NCBI GenBank assembly: GCA_025617745.1
Contig: CM046853.1
Span: forward strand, 57,621,233-57,685,232
Length of the DNA: 64,000 nt
Direction of reading: 5' to 3'
Source: Heliocidaris erythrogramma
Lineage: Eukaryota; Echinodermata; Echinoidea; Camarodonta; Echinometridae
Part shown: piece by piece, positions 37,141-48,400 of the stretch
Layout: each line of letters begins with the position of its first letter
How positions within the stretch are numbered: position 1 is the first letter of the stretch
Program-made: the position numbers and the translations under genes
Notes under the pieces: generated by a model
Databases searched by the model: none
What the model was told of the DNA's origin: nothing
What the model saw: the letters and a program-made list of their open reading frames with translations, nothing else

Positions 37141-37221
37141 CGAACCTTATTTCATTTTCGGAATTACGAACCTGCATGCACTGCGGAGTATGAATCTTCG
37201 GGAAAACGTGATGCTGTAACC

Positions 37222-37780
37222 TTAATTAAAGGGAAATCCAACCTTAATAACAAGTTGCTTTGAAAGAAAGAGGAAAAAATCAGAGAAGCAGATTGGTGAA
37301 TGTTTGAACAAAATCGGACAAGCGATAAGAAAGTTATGAATTTTTGAAACTTGTAATCACTATACATATGGGAATTTGGCCAAATTGGCCGAATAGGTAT
37401 GTCACTGTGATGTAGCTGTGGACAACTCCCCCATTCGCTCCAACACACAAAATGACTAAAATGTCACTTTTTCAAAATGTATTACTCAGTAGGATCTTTC
37501 ATTTTCATGAGGACCTATAACAATATGCTATCTCCAATATATTTTGACTACTGCCCCGAGGGTAAAAGCACCTCCAGGAAAACCGCAAATTAATGATATT
37601 TTTGTGTACGACAAATGGGAGAGTTGTCCACAAAAATGTCACAATCGATTCACCAAATTGCCAATTTCAGATTCTTAGTCCTTGTCCGATTTCTTTCAAA
37701 CTTTCACCATCCTGATATTCTTATTTTTCTGCTTCCACACAAATCATCTTATTACCAAGGTTGGATTGCCCTTGAATGAC
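37222..37780. mobile_element. Inverted-repeat element, copy 2 (family of 24148-24690)
   Basis: Starts AAGGGAAATCCAACCTTAAT and ends ACCAAGGTTGGATTGCCCTT. The first about 110 bases are mirrored at the right end. Internally it matches 24148-24690 closely. Confidence 0.7.
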
Positions 37781-38312
37781 ATAACTGATCTCACAATTGA
37801 AGGTTTTCTGATCTCCTATGAAATAAGTTACCAATATTTCCAGCATACTAGTATTGATCATACAATGTTAATTGGTTCTTGGTGTTGCTTTCCTTTTATC
37901 ATATAGTCGTGGGACTTGGGTGACATAATTGTTTGGACCCGAAATTTACTATAAAAAAAATAGGCCTATAGATCAATAGTTGGCGAGTAAAATGCATGCA
38001 TGCAATTATCATCACGGCCATGCAGTATAGCTTATGGTTGTATATTTTCCCAGAGGGCTGATCTCTTTCCCGAAATTGGTTGCTGTACAAAATGCAAAAT
38101 TTCCGGGGGACGTGTCCCCCGGGTCTCCCCCCCCCCCCCCGGGACGCCGCCCATGCCCACTTGGTCATTACGTTTCAGACTCGAATGTCTTTTTTTTTTC
38201 ACTGAAAGAAACACACACACATGCATCCTCGCATGCACCCACACGCATTCAAAATAATGCCAAACACCCTTTTATTAATATTATTTACATAAAAGAGCAA
38301 TAACTTGCGTTA

Positions 38313-38509
38313 ACAGACCGCTGCGGTAATGTAGCAAATTTTATGCATACCTTTCAAACAAAGGTTGTTCTTGACAACATGAAAGCTTGCCGGACATAGC
38401 AACAAATAATGTTGGCTCATTTGTAAAAAGCAGGTTCATGGAATAGCTCGTCACTAGGTGCTCAGAGAATATATAGTGCATAAATTTGTATTACAGAAGC
38501 GGTCTATTG
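38313..38509. mobile_element. MITE, AGACCGCTTC terminal-repeat family, copy 2
   Basis: AGACCGCTGCGGTAATGTAG at the left and ACAGAAGCGGTCTATTGC at the right; inverted relative to the copy at 5764-5966. Confidence 0.7.
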
Positions 38510-38513
38510 CTCT

Positions 38514-38815
38514 AGGACAGGGGTGGATCCAGGATTTAGTATAAGGGGGGCACACAAATGTAGGTTTGTCAACTTTTAGAAAAGATAGACCCGCATTTTT
38601 GGGGTCAGTGGGGGGGGGGGTATGTAGGTCCACTTTCCATCCATAATTCTCTGACAAGCAAAAAAAAAAGGGTTTTCATTCTAAAAGGGGGGGGGGAGCA
38701 CAATCGACTAAAGGGCGGATCCTTTATGGTCAAAATGCATACTCTTCTTCCAAAGGGGGGGGGGGGTGGCACGGGCCGGAAATGCCCCCTCTGGATTCGC
38801 CACTGTTCTAGGCGA
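38514..38815. mobile_element. Poly-G-ended inverted-repeat element
   Basis: Starts GACAGGGGTGGATCCAGGAT and ends CCCTCTGGATTCGCCACTGT, an imperfect inverted pair, with several poly-G runs inside. Confidence 0.5.
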
Positions 38816-38869
38816 TGTCTTCTTGTTACAGTCCACCATCAGGCGAATTGTCCCTGGTCATTTCAATCG

Positions 38870-39025
38870 AAGCCCCCTCCCCCCCCCCCCCAAAAAAAAA
38901 AAAAATAATAATAATAAAATAATAATAATAAATAAATAAATAAATAAATAAATAAAAATAAATAAATTAAATTAAATTTAAAAAAATAAATAAATTAAAA
39001 TAAAAAATAAAAAAATAAATAAATG
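38870..39025. repeat. Poly-C followed by (AAATA)n low-complexity sequence
   Basis: A C run then a long stretch of AATAA/AAATA units, ending about 400 bases before the IAH1 start codon. Confidence 0.85.
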
Positions 39026-39435
39026 AAAAAAAAAGAAACATTTGATGGCAAACTTGAAAATTTGATGACTTTTTGTCCCTCGTGGAAACTTTCAAGCTAA
39101 TTTGCCTTTAGTCTGGTCCGACCAGGGGTCCGACACCCTATCCGAGTCCATTCCCTCATTCAAAATGCGAATCGAGAGCGAGAGCATGCGACGAAAGAGA
39201 GAGAGCCATAATGGGCAAAATAATGATGGGTGCAGAGATTCACTTTGCGATTCGCCTCTTGAGGCGAATTTGCCACGGTCGATGTAAAGCTGAGTAGTCT
39301 CATGAAAATAATACCGGTAGTCTGCTAACGTTATTTTAGTGCAGCTTTTCACATTTCTGTCCAGGGCTAGGCTGAAGTCCAACTTAATTAACCGTTTGTC
39401 AGAGTCGATAGGCTGATCAACGTTTCATTATCACC

Positions 39436-39483
39436 ATGAGCAAGTGGCCTAAATTAATTTTGTTTGGTGACTCGATAACACAG
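39436..39483 (+). CDS. IAH1: IAH1 exon 1 with catalytic serine
   Basis: ATG in good context (ATCACCATGA). Encodes MSKWPKLILFGDSITQ, with the GDS nucleophile Ser13, and ends in phase 0 before GTAAAA. A GC-rich block with many CpGs follows at about 39570-39730 in intron 1. Confidence 0.9.
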
Positions 39484-42400
39484 GTAAAAGATTCTCACTG
39501 ACTTTTAAAATATCAGCTGCAGCTCAGTCTTTACACTCAGTCTAGGCTCTAGCAGCTCAAGCAAAGCTCAGCCAAGTCGGCGCGGCCGCGGGCCGGCTGG
39601 TCGTGATCCTGCCGCACTAGACCTGGCTTGGCTATCATATGGTCTGGAGCTGCAGTGCAGGCTCCGAAGACGCCAGCCGGCAGCGCTTGGTCAAGTTGGT
39701 GCCAGCCGCCCAGCGCGGCGGCAGAAAACCGTTAGGTGTAGGACGTCATGCACCTAACAATATATATAGTTGCAATTGAATGAGTGTGTGTTACTTTGGC
39801 AAGTTTGGGGCCTGGACTCTATTCGGCATTATTGTGGTTGAGGAAACCACCAATCCATTTATTCACTCCGCACAGATCGAGTGACAGACAGTCTTGACTG
39901 AACTGAGAAGCGCTTCAAAGTTCACTTCAAAGTTCAAGTTCAATTTGTTCAAAGTTCACTTCAAGTTCAACTTAAGTCGCAACTAAGTTCAATCCTATTG
40001 TCTTGAAAAAGACTATTGTCATTGAACTATTCCTAGACAGAAATAACCGTCTGTTAATTGTTATGGGGAAATCTTTAAATATTTCTGACATTTCTCAACC
40101 TTCCCCATAGCATAGGCATAGGCATAGGCATAGACAGACGGTACGACCGTATATCACGGCTTATTTATTTTTTTTTTTAGGTTATAATATTATGTCTAAA
40201 ACTTTTATAAGTAAAACATTTTGTAAAAAATTAATTTGAAATAGAATTAGGCCTAGGGCTTACCTAGGCCTAGACCGAAATTTTCTGTCTCCAGTACGTT
40301 AGCCTCTTATTTGGGTAGGGTCGGCTACTACTTGGAGACAGAAGCCGTCCTATCACTTTGCTGTGCAAAATTTGTCTATGGCGTTGTGCCGTTCTAGTCT
40401 CGTACAAGGCAAAATGATTATGAAGGAAAAAATACGATAAATTCATTACGAACTCGTGCACATTGATTTCAAAACGGTTATTTCTTTAACATTAAATATG
40501 TTTGTTTAGTGTTAAAGAAATAACCGTTTTGAAATCAATGTGCACGAGTTCGTAATGAATTTATCGTATTTTTTCCTTCATAATCATTTTGCCTTGTACG
40601 AGACTAGAAGCTCGGGTAACGGTTTGAATACGGCTGCAGGATTTTCGAACGGAGAAGACCTTGGACCCTGAATTACATGAAAAAGGAGCATTAAATGGAT
40701 CATTTGGTCAAATTGGTATGTTGAACAGATTAAGTATATGAATTAGAGCCTAGGCCTTATGATTATTTTTAAAAAAATACAGAGGAAAAATGATTTTTTC
40801 CTACTGTTCCAGCAGGCACAACGCCATATAAAAGGCATAGACAAATTTTGCACAGCAAAGTGATATGACGGCTTCTGTCTCCAAGTAGTAGCCGACCCTA
40901 CCTAGACCGAAATTTTCTGTCTCCAGTACGTTAGCCTCTTATTTGGGTAGGGTCGGCTACTACTTGGAGACAGAAGCCGTCATATCACTTTGCTGTGCAA
41001 AATTTGTCTATGCCTTTTATATGGCGTTGTGCCTGCTGGAACAGTAGGAAAAAATCATTTTTCCTCTGTATTTTTTTAAAAATAATCATAAGGCCTAGGC
41101 TCTAATTCATATACTTAATCTGTTCAACATACCAATTTGACCAAATGATCCATTTAATGCTCCTTTTTCATGTAATTCAGGGTCCAATGTCTTCTCCGTT
41201 CGAAAATCCTGCAGCCGTATTCAAACCGTTACCCGAGCTTCTAGTCTCGTACAAGGCAAATTGATTATGAAGGAAAAAATATGATAAATTCATTACGAAC
41301 TCGTGCACATTGATTTCAAAACGGTTATTTCTTTAACACTAAACAACATATTTAGTGTTAAAGAAATAACCGTTTTGAAATCAATGTGCACGAGTTCGTA
41401 ATGAATTTATCGTATTTTTTCCTTCATAATCATTTTGCCTTGTACGAGACTAGAACGGCACAACGCCATAGACAAATTTTGCACAGCAAAGTGATATGAC
41501 GGCTTCTGTCTCCAAGTAGTAGCCGACCCTACCCAAATAAGAGGCTAACGTACTGGAGACAGAAAATTTCGGTCTAGACCCTACCCAGATTAAGAGGCTA
41601 ACGTACTGGAGACAGAAAATTTCGGTCTAGACCCTACCCAGATTAAGAGGCTAACGTACTGGAGACAGAAAATTTCGGTCTAGGGCTTACCATGCTTAAT
41701 AGCACAGTAGCAGCCGGCTACGACGTCCGTTCGCTATGTTTCGGATACTGCACTGTTAACGCGTACGCCACTGAATGCATGCTACACACTCAAACACACT
41801 GCAAACACACAGAGAAATAATAAAATGACGATCTTCCTTGAGAACCACTTCCGGTTCCGGGGTCAATTCTATGATCTGCACGTACATGTAGCCAGGATTG
41901 GCTTCGTGAATGTAAAAAAAAAAAAAAATGGCTATACGCCTTCTACATCACGAAGCCAGGCGTTCTTACCCAGCAATCAGATTCCGCACGGGTTAGCAGG
42001 ACATGAAAATGCCCTGAAATCACACTTTTCTGATAGTTTCCGCGACCCACAGCGTTTCCTCCTAGGGAAACGTTTGCAATGAAAATTTCTTTTTGATTGA
42101 CTCTAATTTTAGTAAAAAATCCCCCAAAGAGCATAAGAAATTTCAGAGAACTCACCAGCGTTTGCGTATCCATGCCTCCGGGGTCATGCAGATCCAAAAT
42201 GGCGGCACTGTCGATCATCGAAACTATGAGGCGCTGTTTGTAGATTTATTATTTAGCTCAATTATTTACATATAATTCACTATTTAGCTCTTTTCTACAA
42301 TAATTATAATATAAAATGACATAAAGGATACAATTTTTCATAAATAATGAATTTTGCAATTTCCATAATTTATAATGAATTTGTGAAATCATTATTTATA

Positions 42401-45400
42401 AAAAATGTAAATTATAAAATTCATTATATATAAATAATTGTATCCTTTATGTCATTATAATAATTGTAGAAAAGAGCTAGGCGTAAATAGAGAATTATAT
42501 GTAAATAATTGAGCTAAATAATAAATCTACAAACAGCGCCTCATAGTTTCGATGATCGACAGTGCCGCCATTTTGGATCTGCATGACCCCGGAGGCATGG
42601 ATACGCAAACGCTGGTGAGTTCTCTGAAATTTCTTATGCCCTTTGGAGGGATTTTTTACTAAAATTAGAGTCAATCAAAAAGAAATTTTCATTGCAAACG
42701 TTTCCCTAGGAGGAAACGCTGTGGGGAAGGGTCTGTGGGTCGCGGAAACTATCAGAAAAGTGTGATTTCAGGGCATTTTCATGTCCTGCTAACCCGTGCG
42801 GAATCTGATTGCTGGGTAAGAACGCCTGGCTTCGTGATGTAGAAGGCGTATAGCCATTTTTTTTTTTTTTTTTACATTCACGAAGCCAATCCTGGCTACG
42901 TACGTGCACGTATGTGAGCATTCAGTCTCATTGTTCGGACATGACGGAGGTCTCGTGGAGCCAGACGTAGTCTCAGCGGAACAACCGATGATACAGAGAG
43001 ACTGAAGCTTTTGGTCTAGTTCAATCCTAACTGTAAGAGCTCCTTGGCAGGTCTGATCAGTTGTTTTTTTTTTACCTTGCACAGGTAAATTGTATATATG
43101 GGACAATACACATGCAAGGTAGGATTTGTGTATTCCCATATATACAAGTTACACATGCAAAAATTGCAAGGTAAAAAAAGCTTTTCACACCTGCCAATTT
43201 TTGTTTTTCGTTTTTCTTTTTTATTCATTCAATTTCTACAATCTTAGTTGATCCTGGAAGGTAACCCTTTAGCACACCACGAATAGTGGTCATATTGACC
43301 ACTACGAATACAATATGCAAAAATAGTTGTAGTAAAGGTATGGGGGGGAAAATAAGAAATATTTTAAATACTTGCTTTCAAATTCAGGCCTTAAAAATTT
43401 CACTCCTACTTCAAATGGCCGTTAGGAAGAACTTTTGATATTTTCAGCAAAATCCAAAGTCAAAATCTTGTCCAAAACCGGAGAAATCCCCGCCGATTTG
43501 TTTCGCGATCGCGCGTTGTTTACATACTGCCGATGTCTTAGACTAAAATTTTTGTCCACGAAAAAACTCGGGATCGCAAGCGCACATCGATCTTTACGAT
43601 CGCGCACACAGAAAATCGAGACTTTTCCGTGTATGCCACAGGGACCGAATTTTTAAGGTTCGGTGTAAAAATGCCAGAGGTAAAAATGCCAGAGGTAAAA
43701 ATGCCAGTGGTAAAAATGCCAGAGGTAAAAATGCCAGTGGTAAAAATGCCAGAGGAATAAATGCCAGAGGTAAAAATGCCAGTGGTAAAAATGCCAGAGG
43801 TAAAATGCCAGTGGTAAAAATGCCAGAGGAAAAAATGCCAGAGGAAAAAAATGCCAGAGGTAAAAATGACAGAAGAAAAAAGGCAAGAGGAAAAAATGCC
43901 AGAGGTAAAAATGACAGAGGAAAAAAGGCCAGAGGAAAAAATGCCAAAGGTAAAAATGCTGGAGGTAAAAAATGCTAGTACCCACCCGGCCCGGATATAG
44001 CAGGCATGTATTATTTGCCACTCGCTTTCAGCTGACGACCCTTTTTGATTAAACACTTCAATATTATATATATATATTTTTTTATTCAGTTTGAATATAT
44101 CTGCATATTGTTTAGAACTTAATGTGCATGAGCCCCCCCCCCCCCCCCCCCGTATTAATGTTGACGAGGCTGTAATGCTTGATGTTTGATGTGTGACGAT
44201 TTGTTTCGCGATCGCGCGTTGTTTACATACTGCCGATGTCTTAGACTAAAAATTTTTGTCCACGAAAAAACTCGGGATCGCAAGCGCACATCGATCTTTA
44301 CGATCGCGCACACAGAAAATCGAGACTTTTCCGTGTATGCCACAGGGACCGAATTTTTAAGGTTCGGTGTAAAAATGCCAGAGGTAAAAATGCCAGTGGT
44401 AAAAATGCCAGAGGTAAAAATGCCAGTGGTAAAAATGCCAGAGGAATAAATGCCAGAGGTAAAAATGCCAGTGGTAAAAATGCCAGAGGTAAAATGCCAG
44501 TGGTAAAAATGCCAGAGGAAAAAATGCCAGAGGAAAAAAATGCCAGAGGTAAAAATGACAGAAGAAAAAAGGCCAGAGGAAAAAATGCCAGAGGTAAAAA
44601 TGACAGAGGAAAAAAGGCCAGAGGAAAAAATGCCAAAGGTAAAAATGCTGGAGGTAAAAAATGCTAGTACCCACCCGGCCCGGATATAGCAGGCATGTAT
44701 TATTTGCCACTCGCTTTCAGCTGACGACCCTTTTTGATTAAACACTTCAATATTATATATATATATTTTTTTATTCAGTTTGAATATATCTGCATATTGT
44801 TTAGAACTTAATGTGCATGAGCCCCCCCCCCCCCCCCCCCCCCCCCGTATTAATGTTGACGAGGCTGTAATGCTTGATGTTTGATGTGTGACGACCTGTA
44901 CATTTGTTGAAGAAGGGAGAACTGAAAAAGAAAAAAAAAGTGCAGGTACAAGTACAGATAGCGAAAAGCAAACTAGTCAAGATCATTTGGTACAAGTTAT
45001 TTTACTACAGGTACAGGTATTGTGTCCTTAAGTTATACAGTTAGTATCATGATGCGGGGGGCATCTCGTTTTGGCGAAGGTTCGTATTTCCGAAACGATA
45101 ATTTCCCATGCCTGGGGGTTCAAAATTCCGAACATTTGTTGCATTATTCCGAAGGTTCGTTATTCCGAAGGTTCATTTTTCCAAAGGTTCATAATTTCGA
45201 AAAGGTTCATAATTTCGAAAAGGTTCATATTTACCCACAAAAGGACTGTCCCACATTAGGGTGATGTCATTTTTGCATACCTCCTTTCCCTTCTCGAAAC
45301 CTAAAATTCAGTTGCAGACTTCCTTCTCGTTCCAAATTCCATTCGGGATAATGAAATCGTACGTCGATCAAAAAAAGGCCGGGTCTACGATCTGGAGTCG

Positions 45401-48400
45401 AGAGTCCAACAGTTCGACAAGAAAAACTCGGTCTAACCAAATAGTCTAAAAAGTAAAATACAAGCAGATGTCAGGTCTGCTTCTTGACCTTCTTTATATT
45501 TGACATCTTGATTTTTCACCTATATTCTCCTAGTATGCAGTTGGCATATTTTGCCTCTTTACTTTTTGTTCCTGACATCACCCATCGCGTGTTTATCTCA
45601 TTTTACCTCTTGCATTTTTATCTCTGGTATTGTTTGCTCTGACATTTTTTCCTCTGGCATTTTTACCTCTGTCATTTTTTCCCTCTGGCATTTTTACCTC
45701 TGGCATTTTTTCCTCTGGCATTTTTACCTCTGGCATTTTTACCTCTGGCATTTTTTCCTCTGGCATTTTTACCTCTGGCATTTTTACCTCTGGCATTTTT
45801 TCCTTTGGCATTTTTACCTCTGGCATTTATTCTTCTGGCATTTTTACCTCTGGCATTTTAACCTGGCACCATTTTTAAGGACAAAACTCTTTTGGGGAGA
45901 TGTCAGCGCCCGCGGCGACAAGGAAATGTACACAATGACTCCGATAGCTCGTTTCGCGAGAATCGACAGTAAATTACGAATTTCATTTTTGGAAATATCT
46001 TTTCCAACATCGGTGAGTTGAATTTATTGTATTTCTTGAATATTTTGGGGTCGGTTTTTGTAAATTAAATGCCGATTTTGAGTGAATGTTGGTGACTTTT
46101 GTGCAGTGGTGTTTTAAAAAGTTGAGGTGTATGACTGCCTAGATTATACACACAAAGTATAGGAATGTAGCTATGAGTGCCCTTTAGCAAACTCCGATCG
46201 TTTCCTGGTGCAGGCGATTCATAATTGTACTTAATGGGCTTTCCAGCACCTATCCAAAGCACATCAGCAAGCAATGGTCATATTGACCATTAGGAAATAT
46301 ACATGTGTGTATACTGGGTATTGGGGATACAGACGTAATTTTGTTTCAAATGGAGGTTTTTGTGGGCAAACTGATACTTAGGTTTCATTCTATATATATT
46401 AATTTATAAGTTCGTTAAGATACAAAATGTAGAAAGTTATAAAAACATTTACAACCTTCTTTTTCGTAGTTGTTACAGAGACATCCATACGTATGACGAC
46501 TGCTCTCAATATGTTGCGCACTAGTGAGGCCGCTCTATATGGTTATGCACCATAGATACGTACACAGAATGTTACGCACACAAGCTATACGGACAAGGTC
46601 GATATTACGACGACGGGTGGCCGTTCTCTCCCAAAGACTTTTTCAATTATTGCTCCTCGCCGTTAAAGCACTTTGCTTAATATCCTTGCACCAGAAGGAA
46701 TACAGAATGTAGAGAATGCACGATGAGAAGCCTTATCGCTAGACTAAACTCATTAACAACCCCCAAGCTGTCTTAACAACAGGTAAACAACGAGGTGGAG
46801 ATCGATGATCCGATCGCGCCGGTACCACTACGAGCGCTGAGGGCTCCCTTCATCATAATCGTGAAAAATACAAAATGGATGCTCTGACCGGATCTCGATA
46901 GGTGATTTCGCAAGAAATTCCCCGAAATTTCAGGAAACCCTCTTCAAAAGTGACAAAACAAACTGGTAAGTTTTAATCATCTATTATTCACCATAATTAG
47001 CTATCTTTCAGTACATTTCAACCAAAGGTTTTCACTTAAATATAGCCAAAAATGCAGAGTGATACATATTAGTACCGTACTGACTATTGCCTGCGTTCCT
47101 GCACAGTTGGCAATGGCGTGTGCCTATGAGTGATCCAAAGCTACTTCAAAACTGTGCACACTTGGAACAGGAATGGTGGTGTTGTGAAGATTATTCCATG
47201 GTTTACGTATTCGTACATAGAAAGAATTTTTGTATCTCTGAGTTTTGGTCCTAGGAATAAACAATTTTTTACTATGTCCTCTTGTCTGATCTCTGGATTG
47301 TAATTCAAGATTTGGTGTTACATCAGAATCGTATTTATTAAAAATCTTGTACGTTTCAATCATATCGCCTCGAGCCATCCTGTAAGCTAAGGTAGGGATA
47401 TTCAACTTCCTCAATCTTTGTGCATAAGGCAGCCCCTTTAAAGGCCAAGTCCACCCTAACAAAAAGTTGATTTGAATAAATAGAGAAAAATCCAACAAGC
47501 ACAACACTGAAAATTTCATCAAAATAGGATGTAAAATAAGAAAGTTATGGTATTTTAAAGTTTCGCTTAATTTCGCAAAACAGTTATGCACATCCTGCTC
47601 AGTATGCGAATGAGGGAACCAGTGACGTCACCCACTCACTATTTCTTTTGTATTTTATTACATGAAATACGAAATATTTTAATTTTTCCTTGTTATAATG
47701 TAAAACAAGGATTGATTCCTCGCTGAACATGTGTAATTGCCATTGTTGCAACCTATACGCAATTCAATGAGAGCTTCCTAATTGTAAAATCTGCAGAAAT
47801 TAAAATCTATATTTCACATAATAAAATACAAAAGAAATAGTGAGTGGGTGACATCACTGGTTCCCTCATTTGCATACTGAGCAGGATGTGCATATAACTG
47901 TTTTGCGAAATTAAACGAAACTTTAAAATACCATAACTTTCTTATTTTACATCCTATTTTGATGAAATTTTCAGTGTTATGCTTGTTGGATTTTTCTCTA
48001 GTTGAATAAGTCATAAAGAAATGTGAGAAAATTACAATGCCCCGACCGGGATTCGAACCCGGGACCCTGGATTACATTACAAATTCAAATTGTCCTCTAA
48101 AGAAATTCGTTGGCATGGATTTGCCCGACTTTAGAGGGAAGACCTGTCTCATTGGTAGGCCATTATAGCGTACGCATGGAATTGGTATGGATGTACCCCC
48201 TACGCTCGATGGAAAGAGAGGGGCTATATGTGAGATTGTTACTTTGCTTCGACGGGAGCCCAGATAGCTCATGTAATCATGTAATCCAGTAATCCATGTA
48301 AATGTGAGAAAATTACAATGCCCCGACCGGGATTCGAACCCGGGACCCTGGATTACAGGGAGCCCGGATAGCTCAGTTGGTAGAGCACTGGTCATGTAAT

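Larger units (their letters stand above)
43277..46179. mobile_element. 'repA' copy 2, interrupted by a foldback transposon
   Basis: The left part (43277-43658) matches 33913-34321 and the right part (45872-46179) matches 34313-34620. Flanks CCCTTTAGCACA (43265-43276) and CCCTTTAGCAAA (46180-46191) form a 12-bp target duplication with one mismatch. A deletion relative to copy 1 removes part of the TTTCTGTCGCG region near 43330. Confidence 0.8.

Noticed and set aside
43538-44745. Long repetitive open frames across the 15-bp arrays
   Set aside because: The 15-bp unit is a multiple of three and lacks stops in several frames, so long repetitive peptides arise automatically. Not evidence of a gene.
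45551-46021. Repetitive open frame across the right TU-like array
   Set aside because: Same 15-bp repeat in inverted orientation.
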